Shown here: positions 16,734 through 28,112 of the stretch, one piece after another
How positions within the stretch are numbered: position 1 is the first letter of the stretch
Layout of the letters: every line of letters starts with the position of its first letter
Assembly: GCF_006716745.1 (NCBI RefSeq)
Contig: NZ_VFPP01000001.1
Coordinates: 4,092,001-4,156,000, forward strand
Origin: Saccharothrix saharensis
Lineage (GTDB): Bacteria; Actinomycetota; Actinomycetes; Mycobacteriales; Pseudonocardiaceae
DNA length: 64,000 nt
Direction: 5' to 3'
Notes under the pieces: model-generated
Told to the model about the DNA's origin: nothing
Seen by the model: the letters and a program-made list of their open reading frames with translations, nothing else
Databases searched by the model: none
Position numbers and translations under genes: made by a program

Positions 16734-18503
16734 TCAGCCTTCGGCGGTTTCGGCGGCGGCCAGCCACTGGGCCTCGACGTCCTCCGCCTCGGCCAGCACG
16801 GCCTTCAGCTCGGCGTCCAACGCCAGCAGGCGCTCCGGATCGGTGGCGGCCTCGGCCAGCGCGGCGTGCAGCCGGACCTCCTTCTTCTGCAACGCCTCCA
16901 GCCGGCGTTCCAGGCGGGCCAGCTCCTTGCGCGCCGCACGCTGGTCGGCCGCCGACGACGGCGCGGACGTGGGCTTCGCGCTCGGCACGGCCGCCGCTTC
17001 CCTCTGCTTGTCCCGCCGCCGCAGGTACTCGTCGATCCCGCCGGGCAGGTCGGTCAACCCACCGTCGCCGAACAGCGCCACGACCTTGTCGCACACCCGT
17101 TCCACCAGGTAGCGGTCGTGCGAGATGACCACCAACGTGCCCGGCCACGAGTCCAGCAGGTCTTCCAGCTGCTGGAGCGTGTCGATGTCGAGGTCGTTGG
17201 TCGGCTCGTCCAGCAGCAGCACGTTCGGCTCGGCCATCAGCAACCGGCACAGCTGCAACCGCCGCCGCTCACCGCCGGACAGGTCGCCGACCGGCGTCCA
17301 CTGCTTCTGCGACGAGAACCCGAACCGCTCGGCCAGCTGCGACGCCGACATCTCCTGCTTGCCCAGCACGACCCGCCGCGCGACCTCCTCCACGGCCTCC
17401 AGCACCCGCATCGACCCGTCCAGGTCGTGCAGCTCCTGGCTGAGGTGCGCGAGCTTCACGGTCTGCCCCTGGACGCGCTTGCCGGTCTCCAGCTCGCGCT
17501 CACCGGCCAACGCCCTCAGCAGCGTCGTCTTCCCCGACCCGTTCACGCCGACGATCCCGATCCGGTCACCCGGCCCGATCCGCCACGTCAGGTCGCGCAC
17601 CAGCACCCGGTCGGGCACGGTCAGCGTCGCGTCCTCCAGCTCCAGCACCGTGCGCCCGAGGCGGCGCTTGGCGAACGCCAGCAGCTCCACGGAGTCGCGC
17701 GGCGGCGGCACGTCGGAGATCAGCGCCTCGGCGGCGTCGATGCGGTAGCGCGGCTTGGACGTGCGGGCGGGCGCGCCGCGGCGCAGCCACGCCAGCTCCT
17801 TGCGGGCCAGGTTGCGGCGCTTCTCCTCGATCGCGTCGGCCAGCCGGGCGCGTTCGGCGCGGGCGAAGATCCAGTCCGCGTAACCGCCCTCGTACTGCTC
17901 CACGCGGCCGCCGACGACCTCCCACGTGCGGCTGCACACCGTGTCCAGGAACCACCGGTCGTGTGTCACCACGACGAGTGCCGTGCGGCGGGCCAGCAGG
18001 TGCTCCGCCAGCCACCGGACACCCTCGACGTCCAGGTGGTTGGTCGGCTCGTCCAGCACCACCAGGTCCAGGTCCTGCACGAGCGCCGCGGCCAGCGCCA
18101 CCCGCCGCCGCTCGCCACCGGACATCGTGCCGACCGGCGAGTCCAGCCCGAACCCGGTGATGCCGAGCCCGTCCAGGATCGACCGGACCCGCGCGTCGGC
18201 GGCCCACTCGTGCTCGGACTCGAAGCCCAGCGGGTCGATCACCGCGTTGCGGACCGTCGACCCCTCCGGCAGCTCGGTGCGCTGCGTGACCACGGCCATG
18301 CGCAGGCCGCGGTTCTGGCTGACGCGCCCGTCGTCCGGCTCGGCGATCCCGGCCAGCACTTCCAGCAACGTCGTCTTGCCGCCGCCGTTGAGGCCGACGA
18401 CCCCGATGCGGTCGCCCTCGCCGACGCCGAGGGACACCCCGTCGAGCAGCGGACGCACGCCGAACGACTTGGAGACGTTCTCCAAGTTGACCAAGTTGGC
18501 CAT
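16734..18503 (-). CDS. ABC-F family ATPase, Uup-like
   Basis: A 589-residue soluble protein with two ATP-binding cassettes and no membrane segments. Cassette 1 has Walker A GLNGGGKTT, signature MSGGERRR and Walker B LVVLDEPTNHLD; cassette 2 has GVNGSGKTT, LSGGERRR and VLLLDEPTNDLD. After the linker comes a charged C-terminal coiled coil (about residues 520-585) of the kind Uup uses to bind nucleic acid. ABC-F proteins act on the ribosome or, for Uup, on branched DNA and ribosome-associated substrates. It follows ispE in the same direction with a 67-bp gap. Confidence 0.9.
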   Translation of the reverse strand: MANLVNLENVSKSFGVRPLLDGVSLGVGEGDRIGVVGLNGGGKTTLLEVLAGIAEPDDGRVSQNRGLRMAVVTQRTELPEGSTVRNAVIDPLGFESEHEWAADARVRSILDGLGITGFGLDSPVGTMSGGERRRVALAAALVQDLDLVVLDEPTNHLDVEGVRWLAEHLLARRTALVVVTHDRWFLDTVCSRTWEVVGGRVEQYEGGYADWIFARAERARLADAIEEKRRNLARKELAWLRRGAPARTSKPRYRIDAAEALISDVPPPRDSVELLAFAKRRLGRTVLELEDATLTVPDRVLVRDLTWRIGPGDRIGIVGVNGSGKTTLLRALAGERELETGKRVQGQTVKLAHLSQELHDLDGSMRVLEAVEEVARRVVLGKQEMSASQLAERFGFSSQKQWTPVGDLSGGERRRLQLCRLLMAEPNVLLLDEPTNDLDIDTLQQLEDLLDSWPGTLVVISHDRYLVERVCDKVVALFGDGGLTDLPGGIDEYLRRRDKQREAAAVPSAKPTSAPSSAADQRAARKELARLERRLEALQKKEVRLHAALAEAATDPERLLALDAELKAVLAEAEDVEAQWLAAAETAEG

Positions 18504-18570
18504 GTACCAGCACCTTCATCGAGATCGGGTGACAACGCAGTGCGCCAGCCTAGCCACCGCGCCGGACGCG

Positions 18571-19536
18571 TCAGGCGTGCACTTCGGGCGGGATCGGCCG
18601 GGGCGCCTCGTCGGTGCCCACGACCCGCGCGCCGTGCACCGGCCCCTGCGCCACCCGCACCGTCCGGCAGACACCCGCGCCCGCCAGCTCGGCCGCCACC
18701 CGCACCGCCGAGTCGGCGTCCGTGCAGAGGAACGCGCAGGTCGGACCCGACCCGGACACCATGCCGGCCAACGCGCCCGCGTTCACGCCCGCGCGCAGCG
18801 TCCGCCGCAGGTTGGGCCGCAGCGACACGGCCGCCGCCTGCAGGTCGTTGCCCAGGAGCAGCGCGAGCTGCCGGGGGTCGCCCGAGGCCAGCCCTTCGAG
18901 CACCGCTTCCGCCTCGCCGACGCGGGGCGGGTCACCGTCGGCGCGCAACCGGTCCAGCTCGTCGAACACCTCGGGCGTGGACAGGCCGCGGCGGTCGAAC
19001 GCGAGCACCCAGTGGAACGTGTGGCGGGCCAGCACGGGCACGATCCGGTCGCCGCGGTCGGTGCCGAGCGCCGTGCCGCCGTAGACGGCGAACGGCACGT
19101 CCGCCCCGATCCGGCCCGCGAGGCCGGCCAACTCGTCCCGGCTGATCTCCAACCGCCACAGCGACGCGAGCCCGACCAACGTCGCCGCCGCGTCCGCGCT
19201 GCCACCCGCCATGCCACCCGCCACCGGGATGGACTTGCGGATGACCACGCGGACCTTCGGGTCCTCCGGATCGCGACCGACGTGCTCCGCCAGCACCCGC
19301 ACCGCCCGCCAGGCGAGGTTGGACGCACCGGTGGGCACCGAGTCGGCACCCTCGCCGTGCACCTCGACGCCGGGGTCTTCGGCGATGGCGACCGTCACCT
19401 CGTCGGTCAGCGACAAGGCCTGGAAGATCGTCACCAGGTCGTGGTACCCGTCCGCGCGAAGATCGCCGACGGCCAGGTGCAGGTTGACCTTGGCCGGGAC
19501 GCGGACGGTGACCGGGGGCGGGACGACAGCGAGCAC
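18571..19536 (-). CDS. ispE: 4-diphosphocytidyl-2-C-methyl-D-erythritol kinase
   Basis: A 321-residue GHMP kinase of the MEP isoprenoid pathway; it phosphorylates CDP-ME. The substrate region [11 protein letters not shown] at the N-terminus and the ATP-binding glycine-rich loop [14 protein letters not shown] are intact. The GTG at 19536 gives the normal N-terminus; the frame stays open upstream, but that segment is unlike the family. In mycobacteria ispE directly follows ksgA; here the methionine importer is inserted between them. Confidence 0.94.
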   Translation of the reverse strand: MLAVVPPPVTVRVPAKVNLHLAVGDLRADGYHDLVTIFQALSLTDEVTVAIAEDPGVEVHGEGADSVPTGASNLAWRAVRVLAEHVGRDPEDPKVRVVIRKSIPVAGGMAGGSADAAATLVGLASLWRLEISRDELAGLAGRIGADVPFAVYGGTALGTDRGDRIVPVLARHTFHWVLAFDRRGLSTPEVFDELDRLRADGDPPRVGEAEAVLEGLASGDPRQLALLLGNDLQAAAVSLRPNLRRTLRAGVNAGALAGMVSGSGPTCAFLCTDADSAVRVAAELAGAGVCRTVRVAQGPVHGARVVGTDEAPRPIPPEVHA

Positions 19537-19626
19537 GCCATGCAGCGTACGGGCGTTTCCCCGTCTCCCGCTCCCACCACCCGCTGACCTGCGACGGAAC
19601 ACACCCCCCACCCACGCCGGCGCACC

Positions 19627-19711
19627 TGAATGCAGAACTCAGGGGTCCTGGACGTAGGACTCTCGGGACCCGGGTGTTCGACACGCGGGACCCGAGAGTT
19701 CGACACGCGGG
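19627..19711 (-). repeat. Intergenic 22-bp unit repeat, single-armed (copy C)
   Basis: Read on the minus strand, four tandem units (for example CCCGCGTGTCGAACTCTCGG and variants, ending with an inner unit containing CCCCTGAGTTC) start right after the metQ stop codon. Unlike copies A and B there is no opposite arm. It separates metQ from ispE and may terminate the metNIQ transcript. Confidence 0.75.
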
Positions 19712-20518
19712 TCAGACGGGGAGGACGGAGCCCGAGAAGGTCTGCTCGATGTAGGCCTTGACCTCGGACGACTGGAGCAGGGTCAGCAGGTCCTTGATCC
19801 GCTGGTCGTCCTTCAGCTCGGCCCGCGTGACCAGCCCGTTCGCGTTCGGGTTCCCCTCGGCCTTCTCCAGCGCCAACGCGTCGGAAGCCGGGTTGAGCCC
19901 CGCGTCGATGGCGTAGTTGCCGTTCACCACCGAGGCGTCCGTGTCGTCCAACGACCGCGGCAGCTGGGCGGCCTCCAGCTCCACGAACTCCAACCCCTTC
20001 GGGTTCTCCGCGATGTCGCGCACGGTCGCCGTCTTCTCCGTGCCCGGCGTCAGCTTGATCAGCCCGTTGTCCTGGAGCAGCTTCAGCCCGCGCGCCTCGT
20101 TCGTCGCGTCGTTCGCCACGGCCACCCGGGCGCCCGACGGCAGGTCGGCCAGCGACCGGTGCTTCTTCGAGTACACGCCCAGCGGCTCGAGGTGCACCGG
20201 CCCGATCCACTCCAGCGTCGCGCCGCGCTCCGCCTTGAACGTGTCCAGGTACGGCACGGTCTGGAAGTAGTTCGCGTCCAGCGACCCGTCCACGAGCGCC
20301 TCGTTCGGCTGCACGTAGTCGGTGAACTCCACGACCTCGACCTTCAGGCCCTTCGACGCGGCCAGGTTGTCCGCCACGTACCGCAGCACCTGGGCGTGCG
20401 GCACGGGGCTCACCCCGACCTTCAACGGCGCATTCGGGTCGGACGCGGCGCCGGTGTCGCCACTACCGCAGCCCACTGCGGTCAGCAGCACGGCCAGCAG
20501 GGCAGCACGAATACGCAT
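19712..20518 (-). CDS. metQ: Methionine-binding lipoprotein MetQ
   Basis: A 268-residue substrate-binding lipoprotein of the NlpA/MetQ family. It has a short lipoprotein signal peptide with lipobox TAVGC (Cys17). The mature part begins with LKVGVSPVPHAQVL and contains FTDYVQPNEALVDGSLDANYFQ, a hallmark of MetQ. Last gene of the metN-metI-metQ operon, 30 bp after metI. It delivers L- or D-methionine to the permease. Expression should be controlled by the upstream SAM riboswitch. Confidence 0.94.
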   Translation of the reverse strand: MRIRAALLAVLLTAVGCGSGDTGAASDPNAPLKVGVSPVPHAQVLRYVADNLAASKGLKVEVVEFTDYVQPNEALVDGSLDANYFQTVPYLDTFKAERGATLEWIGPVHLEPLGVYSKKHRSLADLPSGARVAVANDATNEARGLKLLQDNGLIKLTPGTEKTATVRDIAENPKGLEFVELEAAQLPRSLDDTDASVVNGNYAIDAGLNPASDALALEKAEGNPNANGLVTRAELKDDQRIKDLLTLLQSSEVKAYIEQTFSGSVLPV

Positions 20519-20548
20519 TTCATTCCTTACGGTGGGAAACGAAAACGA

Positions 20549-21232
20549 TCAGACGGACGCGGTGCGGCGCCGGTCGACGCCGCGGGCCACGCGGTTGGTG
20601 ACGAACTGGATCGCGGTGGCGATGATCGCCAGCACGACGACCGTGCTCCACAGGTAGCGGTCGTTGAACCGCTGGTAGCCCATGCGCACGGCGAGGTCGC
20701 CGAGGCCGCCGCCGCCGACCACCCCGGCCATGGCCGAGTAGCCGAGCAGCGCGACCGCGGTCACGCCGACGGCGTTCACCAGCGCGGGCATCGACTCGCG
20801 CAGCAGCACGCTGCGCACGATCCGCAGCGTGGACGACCCGGTGGTGACGGCGGCCTCGACCACCGACACGTGCACCTCGGCCAGCACGTTCTGGACCAGC
20901 CTGCCGACGAACGGGATGGCGCCGACGGCCAGCGGCACGATGGCCGCCGTGGGTCCGATGGTGCTGCCGAGCAGCAGCCTGGTCAGCGAGGTGAGCACCA
21001 CCAGCAGGACCAGGAACGGCATCGAGCGGCCCAGGTCCACGACGAACCCGAGCACCTTGTGCAACACCGGCCGGGGCTTCAGCCCACCGGGTGCGGTGAG
21101 CTGAAGCCAGATGCCGACGGGTGCTCCGAGCAGAACAGCGATCAGGGTGGAGACGACCACCATGTACAACGTCTCGCCGGTGGCTACCAGCACGTCGTCG
21201 AGCACGGTGGACCAGGGTGTTGCGGACCTCAC
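20549..21232 (-). CDS. metI: Methionine ABC transporter permease MetI
   Basis: A 227-residue inner-membrane permease with about five helices and the EAA-type cytoplasmic loop (AAVTTGSSTLRIVRSVLLRESMPAL). The start GTG at 21232 overlaps the metN stop (GTGA), giving tight coupling. The frame extends far upstream through metN but that part is a shadow. Partner of MetN and MetQ in methionine uptake. Confidence 0.94.
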   Translation of the reverse strand: MRSATPWSTVLDDVLVATGETLYMVVVSTLIAVLLGAPVGIWLQLTAPGGLKPRPVLHKVLGFVVDLGRSMPFLVLLVVLTSLTRLLLGSTIGPTAAIVPLAVGAIPFVGRLVQNVLAEVHVSVVEAAVTTGSSTLRIVRSVLLRESMPALVNAVGVTAVALLGYSAMAGVVGGGGLGDLAVRMGYQRFNDRYLWSTVVVLAIIATAIQFVTNRVARGVDRRRTASV

Positions 21233-22251
21233 GCAGCTACTCCCTGCGGACCCGACAGGGTCCGTCGCACCGAGCCGCCCGCTTCCGAGATCCACTCCAG
21301 CGCCGAGTCGGCGCGCTCGCCCTTGAGGCCGACGCGGAACCGCGCCACCGGGGTCTCGCCGAGCCTGGTCAGACCGCCGCCGAGCAGGTTCAGCTCGACG
21401 CCGAACCGGCTGGTGGCCTCGGGCAGCAGCGCGCCGACGGCCGCGAAGCCGATCAGCACGACGTCCGCGACCCGGTCGAACGAGGCCTCCGCCGCCGGGT
21501 TCTGGTCCACGGCGGGCAGCAGCGACGCGGCCGTGCGGCTGGCGGCGTCGGACACCAGGTCGAGCACCTTGCCGTGCTCCACCACCCGGCCGTCCTCCAG
21601 CACCGCGACGTCGTCGCAGATCTTGCGGACCACGCCCATGTCGTGCGTGACCACGAGCACCGTCACGCCCAGCTCGGCGCGCGCCCGGTCCAGCACGGTG
21701 AGCACCGAGCCGGTCGTGTCCGGGTCGAGCGCGGAGGTCGGCTCGTCGGCCAGCAGCACGGACGGCGACGCGGCGAGCGCCCGCGCGACCGCGATCCGCT
21801 GGCGCTGACCACCGGAGAGCTGGTCGGGGTAGGAGCCGGCCTTGTCGGTCAGGCCGACCAGGTCGAGCAGTTCGGCGACGCGGGTGCGCCGCTGCGGCCC
21901 GGCCACGCCCGCGGCCTCCAGCGGCAGCGCGACGTTGCCCGCGGCGGTGCGCTGGCGCAGCAGAGAATCCCCCTGCGGCACAACGCCGATCTGCCGGCGG
22001 GCGGCACGCAGCGCGGTGCCGTCGAGGGAGACGAGGTCGGTGCCGTCGACGCGGATCGCACCGCTGTCGGGGCGCTCCAGGAGCGCGACGCACCGGGCCA
22101 GGGTGGACTTGCCCGCCCCGCTGGGGCCGACGACGCCGAGCACGGTGCCCGCGGCGACGTCCAGGTTCACGCCGTCCAGCGCGCGAACCTGCCCGGTACT
22201 CCCGGGGAAGGTCTTGGTGAGGTTCTCGACAGTGATCACGTTTCGCTCCAC
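21229..22251 (-). CDS. metN: Methionine ABC transporter ATP-binding protein MetN
   Basis: A 340-residue ATPase: Walker A GPSGAGKST, signature LSGGQRQR, Walker B VLLADEPTSALD. The C-terminal NIL domain (about residues 265-340) senses intracellular methionine and inhibits transport in the family. The GTG start at 22251 lies behind a structured leader with a SAM riboswitch and a small leader ORF. First gene of the operon metN-metI-metQ. Confidence 0.95.
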   Translation of the reverse strand: MERNVITVENLTKTFPGSTGQVRALDGVNLDVAAGTVLGVVGPSGAGKSTLARCVALLERPDSGAIRVDGTDLVSLDGTALRAARRQIGVVPQGDSLLRQRTAAGNVALPLEAAGVAGPQRRTRVAELLDLVGLTDKAGSYPDQLSGGQRQRIAVARALAASPSVLLADEPTSALDPDTTGSVLTVLDRARAELGVTVLVVTHDMGVVRKICDDVAVLEDGRVVEHGKVLDLVSDAASRTAASLLPAVDQNPAAEASFDRVADVVLIGFAAVGALLPEATSRFGVELNLLGGGLTRLGETPVARFRVGLKGERADSALEWISEAGGSVRRTLSGPQGVAA

Positions 22252-22266
22252 GACGGCATGCGGCAG

Positions 22267-22326
22267 CGCACGCTCATGGCGTGCGTGACCGACGGCTCAG
22301 CTCAGCAGGTGTCCTGAACGCAGGAC
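22267..22326 (-). promoter_or_regulatory. Two small hairpins in the metN leader
   Basis: GTCCTG-AACG-CAGGAC (22311-22326) and a 7-bp stem CGCACGC/GCGTGCG (22267-22285) lie between the leader ORF stop and the metN start. They may form the attenuation or anti-RBS part of the leader. Confidence 0.4.
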
Positions 22327-22352
22327 GCGAGGATTCGAAGGCGCCTAGGGCT

Positions 22353-22436
22353 TCAGCGGAAGCTGCGACACGCTGACGAGGTCCGGCGGCCGTGGTCGAC
22401 GACCCGCCGGCGGGTGAGCATTCGCATCCTGGGCAC
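22353..22436 (-). CDS. Putative leader peptide upstream of metNIQ
   Basis: A 27-codon ORF starting at GTG 22436 (internal ATGs at 22427 and 22421) with GGAGG five bases upstream. The product is basic and ends RRTSSACRSFR. It resembles the small actinobacterial sulfur-gene leader peptides that carry an R-rich stretch and an SSA(L)C motif and are thought to sense cysteine supply through ribosome stalling. Its ribosome-binding site overlaps the closing stem of the SAM riboswitch. Too short for confident gene calling; support comes from position, RBS and motif. Confidence 0.55.
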   Translation of the reverse strand: MPRMRMLTRRRVVDHGRRTSSACRSFR

Positions 22437-22444
22437 GTGATCCT

Positions 22445-22531
22445 CCATCGATCCTGGCTGAAGCACCTGCCCCCATGGAGGGGTGGTTGCTGCGGCGTCG
22501 TAGAGCCAGGTCTCTCGGCCGCTCGGGATGG
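22445..22531 (-). ncRNA. SAM riboswitch (SAM-I/SAM-IV clan) of metNIQ
   Basis: On the minus strand a three-helix aptamer can be drawn. P1 pairs CCATC (22531-22527) with GATGG (22449-22445). P2 pairs GCGGC with GCCGC around the CGAGAGA loop. P3 is CCACCCC/GGGGG. A six-base pseudoknot pairs CCTGGC (22510-22505) with GCCAGG (22458-22453). The conserved GCAACC and AGGTGCTTC segments of the SAM-I core are present. I see no clear P4, so a SAM-IV or SAM-I/IV variant is possible. It binds S-adenosylmethionine and should repress the methionine importer. Confidence 0.82.
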
Positions 22532-22538
22532 CACCACG

Positions 22539-22568
22539 AGTACACCCGACCGAGCCCGTGCGACGCAA
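22539..22568 (-). promoter_or_regulatory. Candidate promoter of metNIQ
   Basis: Minus-strand TTGCGT (22568-22563) and TGTACT (22544-22539) are separated by 18 bp. A start about 7 nt further falls at 22532, exactly at the 5' end of the riboswitch, which supports both calls. Confidence 0.55.
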
Positions 22569-22620
22569 GCCCGAAAACGGATCGTCCGGCAAATCACACT
22601 TTCGGCCGAAAGATCATCGA

Positions 22621-23499
22621 CTACCGAGTGGACGCGGCTTCGGCTATCCGGATGAAGTCACTGACGGCCAGTTGTTCGCCGCGCACCGCCGGGTCCACGC
22701 CCGCGGCCTCGAGCAGCCGCTGCGCCTCCGCCGCCGAACCGGCCCAGCCGGACAGCGCGCCGCGCAGCATCTTGCGCCGCTGGGCGAAAGCGGCGTCCAC
22801 CAACGAGAACAGCCCCTTCGGATCCACAGTGGACAGCGGCTCGTGCCGCTCGAACGCGACCAGCGCCGAGTCCACGTTGGGCACCGGCCAGAACACCGAG
22901 CGCGGCACGGGACCGGCCCGCCGGGCGTCGGCGTACCAGGCGAGCTTCACGCTGGGCACGCCGTAGACCTTGCTGCCGGGACCGGCGGCCATCCGGTCGG
23001 CCACCTCGGACTGCACCATCACCAGGCCCGTGCGCAACGACGGCAGCACGGCCAGCAGGTGCAGCACCACGGGCACGGCCACGTTGTAGGGCAGGTTCGC
23101 CACCAGCGCCGTGGGCTCCAGCGGCAGTTGGGACGGCGTGACGCGCATCGCGTCCTCGTGCACGACCGTCAGCCGGTCCGCGAGGTCGGGGGCCCGCTCG
23201 GCCACCGTGACGGGCAGGCGGTCGGCCAGCACACCGTCGATCTCCACGGCCACCAGCGCGCGACAGGAGGGCAGCAACGCCAGCGTGAGCGAGCCCAGCC
23301 CGGGGCCGACCTCCAGCACCACGTCGTCCGGGCGCAACCCGGCCGCCGCCACGATGCGCCGCACCGTGTTCGGGTCGTGCACGAAGTTCTGGCCCAGCTT
23401 CTTGGTGGGCCGGATGTCCAGCTCGGCGGCCAGCCGACGCACGTCGGCCGGCCCGAGGAGGTGGCTCCCCGAACCGGCCGACGTCGAGTCCTCAGTCAC
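22621..23499 (-). CDS. ksgA: 16S rRNA dimethyladenosine transferase KsgA/RsmA
   Basis: A 292-residue SAM-dependent methyltransferase that dimethylates A1518 and A1519 of 16S rRNA. Motifs: [24 protein letters not shown] (SAM-binding motif I), catalytic NLPYNV, and [15 protein letters not shown] 23499 is chosen as start because the upstream residues are unlike the family. It follows rpfB in the same direction, as in the mycobacterial rpfB-ksgA-ispE operon. Confidence 0.95.
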   Translation of the reverse strand: MTEDSTSAGSGSHLLGPADVRRLAAELDIRPTKKLGQNFVHDPNTVRRIVAAAGLRPDDVVLEVGPGLGSLTLALLPSCRALVAVEIDGVLADRLPVTVAERAPDLADRLTVVHEDAMRVTPSQLPLEPTALVANLPYNVAVPVVLHLLAVLPSLRTGLVMVQSEVADRMAAGPGSKVYGVPSVKLAWYADARRAGPVPRSVFWPVPNVDSALVAFERHEPLSTVDPKGLFSLVDAAFAQRRKMLRGALSGWAGSAAEAQRLLEAAGVDPAVRGEQLAVSDFIRIAEAASTR

Positions 23500-23665
23500 C
23501 CGTGCATTCTCCACCACGTCACGCACGCCCCTGGACCACCACGCGAGGTCGCGTCGATCGTTCGCGCCTCATTTTCCGGCGATCACGCTTGTCGAGCGTC
23601 GGAAGATCAGGCGCGAGCGGTCGACTTCCAGGCGATCTCGCCGCGACGCCGGAGGCGGCGCCATG

Positions 23666-25376
<1,711 letters not shown>

Positions 25377-26213
25377 TTACGACTTCGCCGCGTCACGAAG
25401 ACCGAAGACGCGTTCGGCGTTTCGGGTGATCTTCGTGGCCAGCTCACCGAGGTCGGTCTCACGCAGCGTCGCCATGTCACGGAGGGTGTAGTTGGCGCAA
25501 TAGGGCTCGTTCGGGCGACCTCGGTACGGGTGGGGCGTGAGGAACGGCGCGTCGGTCTCCACCAGCACGTGGTCCTCCGGCACCCACCGCGCGGCTTCCC
25601 GCAACGCGCGGGCGTTGCGGAACGTCGTGGTGCCCGCGAAGGACAGCACGAACCCCCGCTCCACGCACGCGCGCGCGAAGGGGAGGTCACCGGAGAAGCA
25701 GTGGAAGACCACGGTGTCCGGCGCGCCCTCGGCGTCGAGCACCGCGAGGATGTCGTCGTGCGCGTCCCGGTCGTGGATCATCAACGGCTTGCCGACCCGC
25801 TTGGCCAGGTCGATGTGCCACCGGAACGCCTCGTGCTGCGCGGATCTCGGCGCGTAGTCCCAGTAGTAGTCCAGACCGGTCTCCCCGATCGCCACCACCC
25901 TGGGCTGCCCGGCCAGCCGTGCCAGCTCGGCCTGCTCCACCTCGCCGAACGTCGACGTGCGCGTCGGGTGCAGGGCGACCGCGGCGAACACCCGGTCGTC
26001 CCACGTGGCGGCTTCGGCGGCCCACCGCGCGGCGTCGAGGTCGTCGGCGACGGTGATCACCCGGTCCACACCGGCTTCGACGGCCCGGTCGACCACCTCG
26101 CGGACCTGCTCGGGCGTCCTCGCGCCGCACGCGTCCAGGTGGGTGTGGGCGTCGACCACCGGCGCCGGCAGCGCCTCCGGTACCGGTGGCCGTTCGCCCC
26201 TCCGCTTCGTCAC
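25377..26213 (-). CDS. tatD: TatD family metal-dependent deoxyribonuclease
   Basis: A 278-residue amidohydrolase-fold nuclease. The metal site motifs DAHTHLD at the N-terminus, [23 protein letters not shown] and ETDAPFL are complete. The family acts as 3'-5' exonuclease in DNA fragmentation and repair. GTG 26213 overlaps the metG stop as GTGA, so the genes are coupled. Same order metG-tatD-rpfB as Rv1007c-Rv1009, though metG is on the same strand here. Confidence 0.93.
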   Translation of the reverse strand: MTKRRGERPPVPEALPAPVVDAHTHLDACGARTPEQVREVVDRAVEAGVDRVITVADDLDAARWAAEAATWDDRVFAAVALHPTRTSTFGEVEQAELARLAGQPRVVAIGETGLDYYWDYAPRSAQHEAFRWHIDLAKRVGKPLMIHDRDAHDDILAVLDAEGAPDTVVFHCFSGDLPFARACVERGFVLSFAGTTTFRNARALREAARWVPEDHVLVETDAPFLTPHPYRGRPNEPYCANYTLRDMATLRETDLGELATKITRNAERVFGLRDAAKS

Positions 26214-28000
26214 TTGACGATCGGGGCCCACTCGGGGCCGGTCTCGCCCAGCTCGGGGTCGAGCTTCGCGAACAGCGGCGCGGGCTTGGCCAAGGGCCGG
26301 CCCACCTCGATCGGGGTGGACGCCCACGTCGCCTGCTCGCCCGCGTAGTCGCCGGTCAGCACCGGGTACTCGCGGTCGGGCACGTCCAGGTCGGCGACGT
26401 CGGTCAGCTGCGGCTGGGCCGCCCACACGCCCGTGCCGCCCAGCGCCTCGTGCACCTTCTGCGCCGAGTGCGGCAGGAACGGCGTCAGCAGGGCGTTGGC
26501 GTCCTGGACGACCTGCAACGCGGTGTGCAGCACGGTGTCGCGGCGCTCCGGGTCGTCCTTGAGCTTCCACGGCTCCTGGTCGGACAGGTAGCGGTTGGCC
26601 GCGCCGACCACCTTCATGGCCTCGCCGGACGCCTGCTTGAACCGGGAGCGGCGCAGGTGCCCGCCGACCACGTCGAACGCCTTGCGGGACAGCTCCAGCA
26701 GCTCGTGGTCGGCCTGGGTGGGGTTGGTCGGCCTCGGCACCGCGCCCACGTTCTTGTGCGCCATGGAGATCGACCGGTTGACCAGGTTGCCCCACTCGTT
26801 GGCCAGCTCGAAGTTCGTGCGGCGGACGAACTCCTCCCAGGTGAAGTCGGTGTCCTGGTTCTCGGGGCCGGCGACCGAGATGAAGTAGCGCAGCGCGTCC
26901 GGGCCGAACTCCTTCAGGAAGTCCGTCACGTAGATGACCGTGCCGCGGGACGTGGAGAACTTCGATCCGCTCATGGTCAGGAACTCGGAGCTGACCACCT
27001 CGGTGGGCAGGTTCAGCGTGCCGAACGCGCCCGGCTGCCCGCCCTTCGCGCCCTGGCCGTTCTGCCCGAGGAGCAGGGAGGGCCAGATCAGCGAGTGGAA
27101 GACGATGTTGTCCTTGCCCATGAAGTAGTAGCCCTGGGCGTCACCGGTCCAGAACTCCTTCCAGGCGTCGTCGTCGCCGCTGCGGCGGGCCCACTCGACG
27201 GACGCGCTGAGGTAGCCGATCACCGCGTCGAACCACACGTAGAAGCGCTTCATCGGCTGCTCGCGCCAGCCGTCGAGCGGGATCGGGATGCCCCAGTCCA
27301 GGTCGCGGGTGATGGCGCGGGGGCGCAGGTCGTCGATGAGGTTCCGGCTGAACTTGAGCACGTTCGGCCGCCACTCGGTGCGGGTCTGGAGCCAGCCGCC
27401 GAGCGCGTCGATGAACTGCGGTAGGTCGAGGAACAGGTGCTCGGTCTCGACGAACTTCGGGGTCTCGCCGTTGATGCGCGAGCGCGGGTTCTTCAGGTCG
27501 ACGGGGTCGAGCTGGTTGCCGCAGTTGTCGCACTGGTCGCCGCGGGCGCCGTCGTAGCCGCAGATCGGGCAGGTGCCCTCGATGTAGCGGTCGGGCAGGG
27601 TGCGCCCGGTGGAGGGGCTGATCGCGCCCATCTCGGTCTTGGGGATGACGTAGCCGTTGCGCCAGAGGGCGAGGAACAGCTCCTGCACCACCTTGTAGTG
27701 GTTGCCGGTCGTCGTGCGGGTGAACAGGTCGTAGGACAGCCCCAGGCCGTGCAGGTCGTCGGCGATGACGCGGTGGTACTTGTCCACGAGCTGGCGGGTG
27801 GTCAGGCCCTCCTTCTCGGCCTGGACCGAGATGGGCGTGCCGTGCTCGTCCGAGCCGGAGACCATCAGCACCCGGTTGCCCGACATGCGCATGTAGCGGG
27901 AGAACACGTCGGAGGGGACACCGAAACCGGAGACGTGACCGATGTGGCGGGGGCCGTTGGCGTAGGGCCACGCCACCGCGGTCAGCACGGAGGCACTCAT
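26210..28000 (-). CDS. metG: Methionyl-tRNA synthetase
   Basis: A 596-residue class I aminoacyl-tRNA synthetase. The HIGH-equivalent signature is [10 protein letters not shown], the KMSKS-type loop is KFSTSRG, and a zinc knuckle [18 protein letters not shown] lies around residue 145. DEHGTP and [13 protein letters not shown] are family-typical. No C-terminal tRNA-binding extension is present. ATG 28000 fits the expected N-terminus. I see no T-box in front of it. Confidence 0.97.
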   Translation of the reverse strand: MSASVLTAVAWPYANGPRHIGHVSGFGVPSDVFSRYMRMSGNRVLMVSGSDEHGTPISVQAEKEGLTTRQLVDKYHRVIADDLHGLGLSYDLFTRTTTGNHYKVVQELFLALWRNGYVIPKTEMGAISPSTGRTLPDRYIEGTCPICGYDGARGDQCDNCGNQLDPVDLKNPRSRINGETPKFVETEHLFLDLPQFIDALGGWLQTRTEWRPNVLKFSRNLIDDLRPRAITRDLDWGIPIPLDGWREQPMKRFYVWFDAVIGYLSASVEWARRSGDDDAWKEFWTGDAQGYYFMGKDNIVFHSLIWPSLLLGQNGQGAKGGQPGAFGTLNLPTEVVSSEFLTMSGSKFSTSRGTVIYVTDFLKEFGPDALRYFISVAGPENQDTDFTWEEFVRRTNFELANEWGNLVNRSISMAHKNVGAVPRPTNPTQADHELLELSRKAFDVVGGHLRRSRFKQASGEAMKVVGAANRYLSDQEPWKLKDDPERRDTVLHTALQVVQDANALLTPFLPHSAQKVHEALGGTGVWAAQPQLTDVADLDVPDREYPVLTGDYAGEQATWASTPIEVGRPLAKPAPLFAKLDPELGETGPEWAPIVK

Positions 28001-28112
28001 GGGCCAAGCCTACGGAGGTCCTTCCAGCGGGTTTTCCCGGGTTGGACCTGGCGGCGGCCGGTCGCGGGTCCCCGTTCGGAGCCGGCGGTCAACGATCTAC
28101 GACGACCGCTCG

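Noticed and set aside
20549..22093. Single large permease gene covering metI and the opposite frame of metN
   Set aside because: The upstream half has no membrane helices and is a shadow of metN; metI starts at GTG 21232.
28001..28112. T-box or other leader of metG
   Set aside because: No T-box sequence or specifier loop, and the metG start has almost no leader before the neighbouring gene remnant.
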